This document shows, piece by piece, positions 37,643 to 48,100 of a stretch of 64,000 nt of DNA. The DNA is taken from positions 2,170,001 through 2,234,000 of the forward strand of contig NZ_CP033070.1 of the NCBI RefSeq assembly GCF_003669035.1, given 5' to 3'. Each line of letters starts with the position of its first letter. Within the stretch, counting starts at the first letter, position 1. The notes under the pieces were generated by a model that worked only from the letters and a program-made list of their open reading frames with translations, searched no databases and was not told where the DNA came from. Both the position numbers and the translations under genes were made by a program. This stretch comes from Chryseobacterium sp. 3008163 (GTDB lineage Bacteria > Bacteroidota > Bacteroidia > Flavobacteriales > Weeksellaceae).

Positions 37643-38248
37643 ATGGCAACAAGTATTTCTTACGAAAATGAGTTTGAAAAAGCAATAACTTTAACTCAAA
37701 TGGATAATATGGAAAATTATATAAAAGTATTTTCTGTAAACGGTTTAGTTAAAAGAAAAGAAGAATACAAAAAAGGTGAATTGATTTATTTAATTTATTA
37801 CAAAGACACTAACGAGTCTATTGCTAATATATTATCTGAAAATAACTCGATTCGAACAATCGAAATTAGAGAAAGACAAGTAGTCGGAAACTACGTTCAA
37901 GTAAATGAATCAGAATATGTTGACGGGGTTTTATTGTTCAAAGGGATTTCGGTACTTGATAGTAATAGTAATGAAATTTACACAAGTCCAATTGATGCAA
38001 TAACAAACCAGCATGATTATGAAGAGACAAATAAATATTTTTATGATAACAATAATAAAAAGTTATATATTTTCTGGTATGGGACGAATGGTCAATTTAG
38101 TAATATGATGAGTTATAACCCTAATCATAATGTTTATTTGAATGAATTCAAACAAGAGTTTCTTTTAGAAGATCTTCCTGGATTAGTGGATTTTGATTGG
38201 TCAAGCATGGATTATTATCATAATGCAAATCCTATCATTCCTACTTAA
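37643..38248 (+). CDS. Candidate immunity protein for the nucleotidyltransferase-like toxin
   Basis: 201 aa, soluble, acidic overall, with no recognised domain and no signal peptide. ATG lies one base after the toxin stop, the tight spacing typical of toxin-immunity pairs. The AT-rich base use matches the toxin part and differs from the giant gene downstream. The assignment rests on position and composition. Confidence 0.6.
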   Translation: MATSISYENEFEKAITLTQMDNMENYIKVFSVNGLVKRKEEYKKGELIYLIYYKDTNESIANILSENNSIRTIEIRERQVVGNYVQVNESEYVDGVLLFKGISVLDSNSNEIYTSPIDAITNQHDYEETNKYFYDNNNKKLYIFWYGTNGQFSNMMSYNPNHNVYLNEFKQEFLLEDLPGLVDFDWSSMDYYHNANPIIPT

Positions 38249-38329
38249 TCCTCATTACTTGCTTCATATTCTCTCGACTTGGAGCAATATCAAAGGTTAT
38301 TTATAACCCCAAACACAAAAAAAATTTTC

Positions 38330-41300
38330 ATGCCAAATCAAACACCGGTAACACATAGGTATTACCCGAGGTTATCCTCTGTGGTTACACCAGACCAGAT
38401 TCCAGACATTCTGGGATTCATAAAAGACGGAGTCGTTGGGCTCCTCGACAAGATCTATTACAAAGATTTGCAGTACAGTAAAGGCCCGAAAGGAGATTCG
38501 GCTTTCTATAGTTTATCCCTCGTATCAAAAAGATTAGACATCGAAATTCCGGGAACGGGTATTTCTTTAGTTCTCAATCCGGATATGATAGGAAACGATT
38601 CTCAGATTTCGTCCTTTCCGATTACGATCGAATATCAATGGAAAATCCTGGCGTACCTGCGCCAGTTCAGTCTAGGAAACTTTTCCTTTGAACCTCAACA
38701 AATCTTTGAAGTCGCACTTCGAGTGCTAAATATAACGGAAGAACAGGCAATTGCACATATTGTCAATAATTTCGTAGAACCGCAAAACCAAAATATTACT
38801 CCGTTAATGCAATTTGTTTCTGATCTTAATGCAGATCAAAACTTGGGACTTACACTCCCTACCAATGCAACAACAGTAACCGATGTCGTAAAAGACATCT
38901 ATGCAAAAGCAGGCAAGTATGCTTCTTTAGCAGCTTTTGCTACTTTTTTATTAACAGACAACATCCAGGAAACCGGAAAAAAGGTAAAAGAATTTTTCCA
39001 GTCACTGATTCCTCAGGATATTGATGAATTCATCAAAGAAGTCATCATTCCAAAATTTAAAGCAACTTTGATGCTTTCGGCGGCTATCGAATTTCCTAGA
39101 AGCATTCTTGTTCCTGTCAATCCACCCAATCATCCTACCGCAGCTTTAGAGCCACTGCCAGCAGACAACAACGGCGTAGAACCGAAAGTGGTAATGACAT
39201 TTGCAGAAGCACTTTTCTATGCAGACACAGAAAGAGGTTTCGGGTATAATATGGATCTGATTCTTAATCTGAACCATCCTGCACAAATCGGAAATACCGG
39301 TTTTGTGATTGATATTCACAACCTTAAAATTGATTTAAGTAAGAAAGAGAATATCGCAGAAGCCGATGCCGATGGAAGACCGAAGGAATTCATGGGAGTT
39401 TACATGGAATATACCGAGATCTTTTTGCCTAAAAAATGGTTTAAAAGCAATCCGGGGCAAACCATCGGAATCTCTGCCAATCATTTATTGATCGGTACAG
39501 GAGGACTGTCGGGAAATATTGCCATCAGAGCCACTCATAAGATGAAAGAAGAAAGTGGAGTATTGAAACTAGATAGTTATTTTGAGAATTATTTTACTCT
39601 TGATTATTCAAATCTAAAGGTAAAATCTCTTTCAAGTCCTACCGCAGTGCCAATTGCGAACCACGACGCATTAAAAACGTATGTAAATGGTCTGGGCTCA
39701 CCTTCACAATTGAAATTTGAATATCCTATTTCGTTAACAACAAGTGCCGGAGACACCAGAATATTCAAAAACGAGACAGATTATTACAAATTTCTAACGA
39801 GTCTTGAAATTGATACCAGCGATGAACTGAAATTTAAATTAGGAAAAGATCCTGAAAAAGCATGGGAACTTGGGTTTTCACATTTCGATATTGATTTCCA
39901 TCACGGGCAGGTAGTGCATTCATCATTAAAAGCATCTTTAACGATTCCTAAATTTAAGAATAATAACAATCAACCAATGAGGATCGAAGTTGATGGCGAA
40001 TGGGAAAGTAAAGAAAACTTTAAACTTTCTGCGGCAATTTTACCTTTTGGCCTCTCGATGAATCTTTTCGATATTCTTACTTTCAATTTACAAAGCATCG
40101 AAATCGGAAAAAAAGAGAATAATTTTTATGTTGAAGCTGACACAAAAATTTTCTTCCCTGATGATTCTTTCGGTTCAAAATTATTTGGTAAAGAAGGAAT
40201 CGATCTACCGGCGATCCGTTATTACGCCAACGGAAAATTCGAGATTGCAGGCGGTAACTCTATTATCCCAATCAATCTAAACCTGAATATCGGACCTGTT
40301 GTTATGAGTGTTACAGCGATCCACATGGGTACCATCCAGAGATTGAAGGGCGGGGTCATGAGAAGCTATAACTATATCGGATTCGATGGAGGGATCAATG
40401 TCAATCCTCTAGGACTTGACGTTAGAGGAAACGGTGTAAAATATTACTATACCAATGACAACGATCAATTTGGCGGAGATGGAGACGATTATTTCCACAT
40501 TTCTACTTTAGAAGTTGACTTAGTAATTCCAGGATCGGCAAGTCCGGAAGCGGCAATGGCGATCATCAATGGTTCATTGACGATTCCTGAACCGGGAGTT
40601 TCTACGGAATACAGAGGAAAAGTAGCGATCCAATTACCAAAAATGAAAATTTACGGTTCTGCGGAAATGGCATTTGATCCAAAATATCCGGGATTCTTTA
40701 TTGATGCTCAGGTAGAATTTCCTTTCGTGATTCCGCTGGGATCGTTTGGTATCTTTGGATTCAGGGGACTTTTAGGATATCGTTACGTAGCGCATAAGAG
40801 TGCTATTAATATGGATACGGATGACAGCTGGTACGATTATTACGTCTATCCAGAACGTGGAATCCGTTTACCTAAATTTATAGGCCCACAGCATACACAG
40901 CAGTATGATTTTCCTTTCTCCATTGGAGCAGGAGCTTCCTTAGCAACATTAGACGGCCGTTTGGCTTCACTTCGTGCAATGGTATTATTATCCGTACCAA
41001 GTATGTTTGCTATTGATGCAGGTTTAACAATTATCAGTGAAAGATTGGGCTTAACGGAAGACGATCCTCGGGTTCCGCCATTCTATGCCTTCGTCATTGT
41101 GGGTGATAACTCTCTGGAAATCGGAGCGGGAGGTAACTTCCAGCTCAACAGAACCAACGGCTCATTCATCGATATCAAAGCTGAGGTTCAGATGGGATTC
41201 TTCTTCAAGAATCAAAAGCCATGGTACGTCAACTTCGGAACCAAGGACAAACCGATTACCGCTGCGCTGTTTAAAGATTCAATGAATATTAAAGCTCAGG

Positions 41301-44300
41301 CATATTTAATGATTGCAGCAAAAGGTATAGAAGCCGGCGCAAGAATTGACTTTAACCTGAATTTAATTATCCTAAAAGTATGGGCAGCCATCGAAGTGGG
41401 TGGTAAAGTGAGTTTTGAACGGCCACAGACAGGAGGATACATCTATGTAGAAGGCGGCGCAGAGCTTAATTTATATATCGTAAAAGTTTCGTTGTTCATC
41501 TCTATTTATTTCAGGGTCGAACTTGTAAAGCCTTTCCTCATCTTGGCTGAATTTAAGCTTGAATTAAAAGTGAAGCTGTTTATCATTAAGCTTACCCTTA
41601 AGGTTCATTTAACGATTAAATGGGAGAAAGAGCCAAATACGGATACCGAACCGATTGCCCCAATCACTTATCAATCTGATCTACCAGGCATCGATTATCC
41701 GAAAGAAAGCCGGGTAAAGGACGCCGTAAAAGGGGTCAATATGCTGACCAATGAAGAGTTTATTCTGGAAAACCTTCCAATGAATGCTTTACCGACTCCG
41801 TCGAGTGTAAAAGAAAACCCTAACGTTCCTATCATTCCTTTGGATACCTATTTAGATATTAAAATTGAAAAAGGAATGGTTCCTACAACGTTATCCGATA
41901 AAAAGATCGGGGGCCATACGACAGGAGCAAGCGGATTCTTAGATCTTATACCACCTGAAAAAGTACAGCCAGGAGGTCACGTGATCCGCCAGGTAAAACA
42001 TAAGTATTCTGTTGAAGATGTGATCATTAACATTATGGATGATGGTGGAAACTGGAAGGAATATAATCCTTACAGAGCAGTACTTCATGATGATCAGGCG
42101 TCAGATATTGCCGGAATTGATGATTTCAAGATCGGGTTCTGGCAAAAAACCAACGAAAAGTATGATACGATAAGGATTTTAGGAACGACTCCGTTCTCAT
42201 TCCTTGACGGAGGTCAGCCGGGATGGTTTATTCCTGAACAGTACGGTATCACAGCTTCTACCCTATTCTGTACAAATTATACAGAAGAATGGCACTACTC
42301 TAATGTGTTGGATAAGACAGTCGGTACAGTCTATTACCAGCCTACGATGTATCCGAATGAATTCATCAACGGCGCTTATTACAACCTGCTAGGAAATGTG
42401 ACGAGCAATGATTATATGAGTGTGTCCAATGCATCAAATCCTCACGGATTTACAAAATCATTAAAGATTACCAACGGAAATACAATGGTTGTGATCTTAC
42501 CTGAAACTTCAGGAAAGGTAAATCTAACACTTTCTACCTTGGCAAGTGATGTAACGATTAAATATTACAAAGATGTTTATTCAAATTCGATCTATCAAAC
42601 CTATGATGTGATTACGGAAATTACAAAAACCAAAAATGAGCTTGCAGCCGGAGAAATCACATATGTTGCCTCAGACTATAACAATCAGTTTATAAGTAAA
42701 ATTGAAATCATTCCACATCACCCGAACCAGGCTCAGATCGATGCTATCAATGCTCAGATTGACCAAATTTGGACAAATGCCATCGCACAGACAACAGGAG
42801 AAGTTTCACAAGTAGTACTTTCACCTTCTGAACTGGCTTTACACGATAGTTTATTGTCACAATTGGATGGATTAAAGAGCCAAAGCTGTACAACATCACA
42901 ATGTAATGAGCTTGATTTTGATGTTCTTCATACGGTAGATCATTATAATGGAATAATGGGTTCAGGAATTGTAGATTTCAACCACTCGCAAGTCATTAAT
43001 AATTGGGCTGAGTATGAACTAACCTACCTTCAGGTGACAGGAAATACACCGCCGCCATTTATAGATTTTAATCTTCATTCTGTTATCTTCTTGTATTTAC
43101 CGAATAATATTTTCAGTCCGTTTGTGAAGCACAATACACTGATTACAAAAGTTTCAGAAACATCATCCGGAATTGACATCTGCTACTCAAATGAGTATCC
43201 TAAGGAACCAATGAATAAAGCGGTTGTTATTAAAGTAAATAAAACAACAAATAAACCATTAAACTTAAAGTTCACTCCGGAATGCGGATGCGATTCATCT
43301 CTGCCACCTTGCCACAAAGACGATCTGCTATGCCAGTTCCTGAGTAACATTACGTATGATCTGAACAATTGTCTTTCAGCTAACCCTACAGGTACACTGT
43401 ATAATAATTGGAAATGTTTTGACATTTTAATTAATCAGTTAGTAGATTTTGATAGACAAAATCCACAATATGAATTGCTGAACGGCCACACCTACATTGG
43501 GGCTTATATAAATAAGCTTAAAGAACTGTATACTAACGACGGTACTTTGTATGAAGCATTACAAATCGTTCAGATCATTTTTGAGACCATGTACGAGCTT
43601 GGAGATTGCGGTTGCAATGGTGATGATACTATTACCAACTGCTTTACCCTTCTTCAGCAGGTAAGCTGGATTACCGCTAATGATTATGAATACCAGCAGA
43701 CAATTCCAGGCCAGGATGCCGTACAGCAGGATACACAGAATATGATTGCCGCTATTAATAACGTAGTTCAGCCGGTTTGGAGACCAAACAGTGTTTACTG
43801 TCTGAATCTTAAGTTAAAAGACGAAGTAAATGACAGTACTCCGACAGTTTATGATTATTACTATGCATTTAAAACAGCAGGACCTATCGGGCATTTCGAA
43901 AAGAGAAGAGAAGATTATATAGATTTCAGAAGAGATCAGGATGGACAGATTATTCAACCACCAAAGAAGAAAAACCCGGAAGAATATCCTATCACATCTT
44001 TGAAATCTTATATTGATATGAAGAGATCTTATCCTAATGCCAATGGAGATCTTTTGATGGCAAAACCAATTTTCTACGGTAATAAGCAATGTAAAATCAA
44101 GCTCTTCTTTACGAAGCCATACGTTTACAACATGCTAAAAGCCTGGGAAGCTGTTCCTGGAAGCAATTTGAAAAAGATTGACGGAGCCATGAATATCGTT
44201 ATCAAAGATCCTGTGACAGATGTGATCGTTCCTTATCCTTTACCGATAGACTGGACAGAACATGAAACGGTTCCCGGACAAACAGGTATCACTTGGGGAG

Positions 44301-45169
44301 AAGATAATGCACCAGCTTTACCTTTAGGAATACAGCAAATGATCAACTTTGTAAATCAGGCGAACCAGAATTCAGGATCTATGCAATGTACTATTCATTT
44401 GGGAGAACCAATTGCACCAAAAGCATATAGCTACTCAGTGGATCTTACTAATTTAAAACCTGAAAAACTCTATACAGCAATTGTTTACAATGCCTTCGAT
44501 GAAAATGAAGATGGTACACTTGCTCCACAAACAGTGGGTAGAAGTATTATCTATGAAGAGAATCAGAAAGTTCATGAGTTTGTATTCAAAACTTCGAGAT
44601 ACATCAACTTCGAGGAACAGGTGAACAGTTATCAATTAAAAGAATACGACGACAACAATGTATTGATCAATCAGAGAAATGCTGTCTATTCAATAAATGT
44701 AAACTTAAAACAGCAACAGCTTGATGATGCCTACACATTAGTCTCAAAAGGTACAGAAAACAATTATCTGAAAGGCTTGGTCAACACCTATTCTGAAGTC
44801 TTTGACAGAGCTTTCGAAGGAGTATTGGGAATCCAACCATTAAATCCGCCTACTAATACAGAATTTGTAAAAATTGTAAATAATAATCAGGATGTAATCG
44901 CATTGCTTGTAAGAAATCCGGAACCGTTCAATGATCCTAAGATTCCTTTATCTGAAATGGATGAATGCTTCAAAATCTTAAGTGGATCAGGAAATGTAAA
45001 TGATGACTTTGATATTCTTTATTCAAAAGATTATTCTCAGATGTTGGTGATGCACAAAAGCAAAAAAATAGCCAATAAAAACATCAGATTTAGATTCATA
45101 TACAAAAACTGGGACGGAGCGGCTTACACAGAAGAATCTACAGTAACAACAAGTGAAATACAACTTTAA
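38330..45169 (+). CDS. Giant 2279-aa beta-rich island protein
   Basis: Start set at ATG 38330 (MPNQTPVTHRYYPRL); an upstream TTG at 38279 would add 17 unlikely residues. No signal peptide or T9SS domain. Residues about 350-1100 are a long series of amphipathic beta strands in which hydrophobic and polar residues alternate (LNLYIVKVSLFISIYFRVEL, LKVKLFIIKLTLKVHLTIKW). This suggests an extended beta groove, helix or barrel-like wall. The rest has further beta domains, a Cys-rich stretch (ECGCDSSLPPCHKDDLLC) and a fibronectin-like end. It may be the scaffold, shell or translocator of the system. I cannot assign a family with confidence. Confidence 0.8.
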   Translation: MPNQTPVTHRYYPRLSSVVTPDQIPDILGFIKDGVVGLLDKIYYKDLQYSKGPKGDSAFYSLSLVSKRLDIEIPGTGISLVLNPDMIGNDSQISSFPITIEYQWKILAYLRQFSLGNFSFEPQQIFEVALRVLNITEEQAIAHIVNNFVEPQNQNITPLMQFVSDLNADQNLGLTLPTNATTVTDVVKDIYAKAGKYASLAAFATFLLTDNIQETGKKVKEFFQSLIPQDIDEFIKEVIIPKFKATLMLSAAIEFPRSILVPVNPPNHPTAALEPLPADNNGVEPKVVMTFAEALFYADTERGFGYNMDLILNLNHPAQIGNTGFVIDIHNLKIDLSKKENIAEADADGRPKEFMGVYMEYTEIFLPKKWFKSNPGQTIGISANHLLIGTGGLSGNIAIRATHKMKEESGVLKLDSYFENYFTLDYSNLKVKSLSSPTAVPIANHDALKTYVNGLGSPSQLKFEYPISLTTSAGDTRIFKNETDYYKFLTSLEIDTSDELKFKLGKDPEKAWELGFSHFDIDFHHGQVVHSSLKASLTIPKFKNNNNQPMRIEVDGEWESKENFKLSAAILPFGLSMNLFDILTFNLQSIEIGKKENNFYVEADTKIFFPDDSFGSKLFGKEGIDLPAIRYYANGKFEIAGGNSIIPINLNLNIGPVVMSVTAIHMGTIQRLKGGVMRSYNYIGFDGGINVNPLGLDVRGNGVKYYYTNDNDQFGGDGDDYFHISTLEVDLVIPGSASPEAAMAIINGSLTIPEPGVSTEYRGKVAIQLPKMKIYGSAEMAFDPKYPGFFIDAQVEFPFVIPLGSFGIFGFRGLLGYRYVAHKSAINMDTDDSWYDYYVYPERGIRLPKFIGPQHTQQYDFPFSIGAGASLATLDGRLASLRAMVLLSVPSMFAIDAGLTIISERLGLTEDDPRVPPFYAFVIVGDNSLEIGAGGNFQLNRTNGSFIDIKAEVQMGFFFKNQKPWYVNFGTKDKPITAALFKDSMNIKAQAYLMIAAKGIEAGARIDFNLNLIILKVWAAIEVGGKVSFERPQTGGYIYVEGGAELNLYIVKVSLFISIYFRVELVKPFLILAEFKLELKVKLFIIKLTLKVHLTIKWEKEPNTDTEPIAPITYQSDLPGIDYPKESRVKDAVKGVNMLTNEEFILENLPMNALPTPSSVKENPNVPIIPLDTYLDIKIEKGMVPTTLSDKKIGGHTTGASGFLDLIPPEKVQPGGHVIRQVKHKYSVEDVIINIMDDGGNWKEYNPYRAVLHDDQASDIAGIDDFKIGFWQKTNEKYDTIRILGTTPFSFLDGGQPGWFIPEQYGITASTLFCTNYTEEWHYSNVLDKTVGTVYYQPTMYPNEFINGAYYNLLGNVTSNDYMSVSNASNPHGFTKSLKITNGNTMVVILPETSGKVNLTLSTLASDVTIKYYKDVYSNSIYQTYDVITEITKTKNELAAGEITYVASDYNNQFISKIEIIPHHPNQAQIDAINAQIDQIWTNAIAQTTGEVSQVVLSPSELALHDSLLSQLDGLKSQSCTTSQCNELDFDVLHTVDHYNGIMGSGIVDFNHSQVINNWAEYELTYLQVTGNTPPPFIDFNLHSVIFLYLPNNIFSPFVKHNTLITKVSETSSGIDICYSNEYPKEPMNKAVVIKVNKTTNKPLNLKFTPECGCDSSLPPCHKDDLLCQFLSNITYDLNNCLSANPTGTLYNNWKCFDILINQLVDFDRQNPQYELLNGHTYIGAYINKLKELYTNDGTLYEALQIVQIIFETMYELGDCGCNGDDTITNCFTLLQQVSWITANDYEYQQTIPGQDAVQQDTQNMIAAINNVVQPVWRPNSVYCLNLKLKDEVNDSTPTVYDYYYAFKTAGPIGHFEKRREDYIDFRRDQDGQIIQPPKKKNPEEYPITSLKSYIDMKRSYPNANGDLLMAKPIFYGNKQCKIKLFFTKPYVYNMLKAWEAVPGSNLKKIDGAMNIVIKDPVTDVIVPYPLPIDWTEHETVPGQTGITWGEDNAPALPLGIQQMINFVNQANQNSGSMQCTIHLGEPIAPKAYSYSVDLTNLKPEKLYTAIVYNAFDENEDGTLAPQTVGRSIIYEENQKVHEFVFKTSRYINFEEQVNSYQLKEYDDNNVLINQRNAVYSINVNLKQQQLDDAYTLVSKGTENNYLKGLVNTYSEVFDRAFEGVLGIQPLNPPTNTEFVKIVNNNQDVIALLVRNPEPFNDPKIPLSEMDECFKILSGSGNVNDDFDILYSKDYSQMLVMHKSKKIANKNIRFRFIYKNWDGAAYTEESTVTTSEIQL

Positions 45170-45184
45170 ACAACCAAATCTAAA

Positions 45185-48100
45185 ATGAGTTTTTTTAAAT
45201 ATCATAATTATAACAATTCAGAAGCTATTATTAATAATTCTTGTAAAAGCTCTGTAAATGAAAGCATCATCCATGTCGGTAATCAAAATGGTTCCGGATT
45301 GGTGAATGTGGTGGACGAATACGGAAATCTGGTATGGAGCAAGATCTATACTACAAATGCAAGTGTTGAGTTCAGAAAAGTAATGAGCTTTCAGGATGGT
45401 TATATCATTTTAGGAGTAGAAAACGGGGAATCCCCGTTTCTGCTTCGAATGACAGAATCCGGAACCGCTCTTTGGCACAAAAGTTTTCATGATATCTCCG
45501 TGAAAGAGAATATTTTCATGGCGAATTTCTATGATCAGCACTTTCATTTTGCATTTCACAATGCCAGATTAAATGAAAGTGGCATCATGTTCATCACAGA
45601 CAAAGGTGAGCTTATGTTTCAGCAGATCATTTTAAACAGCCAAGGAAAAAGAGAGTTCAAAATTACAGGTCTGGCGACTTACGGAGAAATGGTTCATTTA
45701 TCCGGAGTGGAGATCGTTAAAGATAGCGAACAAGGAGTCTTCATTACCACTCAGGTGGGATTCGGATCGATAGAAGCCAAGTTTACCTCTTGGTATGATG
45801 GCACACCTATTGTTTTAGACGGAGTTTACTGCCGGGATGCAGCCGGAACTATAATGATTTCAGGAGTAGCGAATGACTTCCCTTGCCTCTTGAAAGCCAA
45901 CGAAGGCTACGGAGCTTATTATCAGCAATTTAGAAGTCAACATACACGATATGCTTTAGGATACGAATCGTTCTATGCCTATAATGATAAAAATGAAATC
46001 ATATACTCAAACTATGATTACGTACATGATTGGGTAAAAAGAATTGACGTAGAGAGGCTTACAATTGATCAGGTTGCAAACAATTCACCGATATTTCATG
46101 GGATCAATGATTCGACCAACTATTCAGGATATGTTGCCAATGATTTTAATACCTGTAAAACAGTTCCTCAGGAATTTTTCAGACCCACTCTTATAGAATT
46201 TCAATCAGTTCCTGTTAATTACAATTTTGAAAAACAGGATTTTGATTATCACGAGCTTACATTTGACATCAATGATTTGCCTTATGAGCTTACAGATGTA
46301 TGTGAAGTAGGAAATGTGATCAATTTTAATGATTTTTCAGGGCTTCAGACCCCAAATTTCTATCTTCAGGCTGCAGGATCAAGAGGTGAAGACAGTACAA
46401 AAGGGATCCATCTGAGATGGAGTTTAGGAGGTGAATTGGGTGAAAACCATTTGCCGAAAGGTAATTTGGCAACAACCAATGTTAACTATAACAAACCGAA
46501 CGACTTTGTAAAAATTTACAGAGCGCCGTATACGAAATCTGTATTCAACCTTAGCTTCAGCAAACCACCACAGCTGGTTGATGATTCTCAGAAACTTTGG
46601 GTATATAAATTTAATAATGATAAAAGGATTTTCTACGTTTATTTTAAAAACAAAGAAGTTTACAACCATGTAAGACAAAACGTTAACCCTCTTACAGATC
46701 CTTTGAAATTTATTGAAAGCTATGGTAACGAAATTATAGAAGTGCTATGTAAGACAGACCTATTTTTTGCAGCAGAAGCGAGAATTGAAAACGTAGATTC
46801 TCAGTCTGTTTTAGATCTGGAAGGGCTTTCTGTAAGTGATGTAAACAATGCTTCACAGCAATCTCTTACCTATAGAAAACAAAGCTATGGCTATGATGTT
46901 GCTCAAAATCATTTCACTGCCGAAAACGGAAAAACAATACGGTTCAGAGCCGGAAACTCTTATGTTTCAGCTATTGATTTTGAATTGTATTCAGATTTCA
47001 TTATCGCAAGAAACGAAGAGCAGGCTTGGAAGCATATCGGAAATTTTGCATTAACAACCGATACAGAAACTTCTCATAAACGACTTGATCCTCTTCCTGA
47101 AACCAACCCGGTACATGGTAAATGGCTAAGATATAACGACAACGCTTATGTCAACACCGAAAATTATAAAACAAAATGGGAACATCCTTCTACAGGACCT
47201 TTGGATAAAGATATCCAAACTGTTGTAACAAACTATCTTTCGTTGAGTGATGCACAGCCAAATCCTAAAGCGTATGAGACCCTTAATTTTAATTTTGCTC
47301 CGACTGATTCAGACCCATTCGTAAATATTTCTACAGATCCTGTTCAGGATGGTGCAACGCAGATTTCTAATTTAGACATTCTAAATATTGCCTCATTAGA
47401 CTATCACGTTGCAAGAATGTTGGGATTAGGACATCTTGATATTAAAAATGACGCTTTCGATCAGGAATTTATTTATATCGCAGAATATTTTACGAATAAG
47501 AATCTGGATATGAATACTTCTGATAAATCATATCAGCTGTTGTCGATGTCACTTCCGGTCTCTACTGAAATTGAAAGACTGAGCTTACCAGTTGATCTGA
47601 TGAAGCTGACAAAAGGTATGGATTCTTCGAATCAAAATTCTTCGAATCTGTACAACAGTGAAGGATTTTCGCACGATGGTAAATACCGTTACATCAGTCT
47701 TTATAATTATCCGGTTCCTGAAAATGAGCTGAACCCTTCGTTTTTCTCAACTTCAATGCCGTATGATGCATCACAGTTTACCACACCTGTTTATGCAGGT
47801 TTAGAACATAGATTAGTAGAACCAGGACAAACTGATAATTATACTTGGAAAAAACCTGAACTTTGTCATGATACCCAGTACTTCCACCTTGATTCTACAG
47901 TTGGTACGCAGGTAGAAAAGCAGGAAACCTTGCCTATTCAGATTCCGGATACATATGCTCCTCTTTATATGCACAAGCAGGATAAAACCGGAACTTATTT
48001 CTACAAAGGATACGGAATCAACTGGTTCTCAAGAGCACAGCATGGTCAGAGCGAATTGTCTATTGTAACAGAAATTAAACCTTTCAATAAATTGCTGCCT

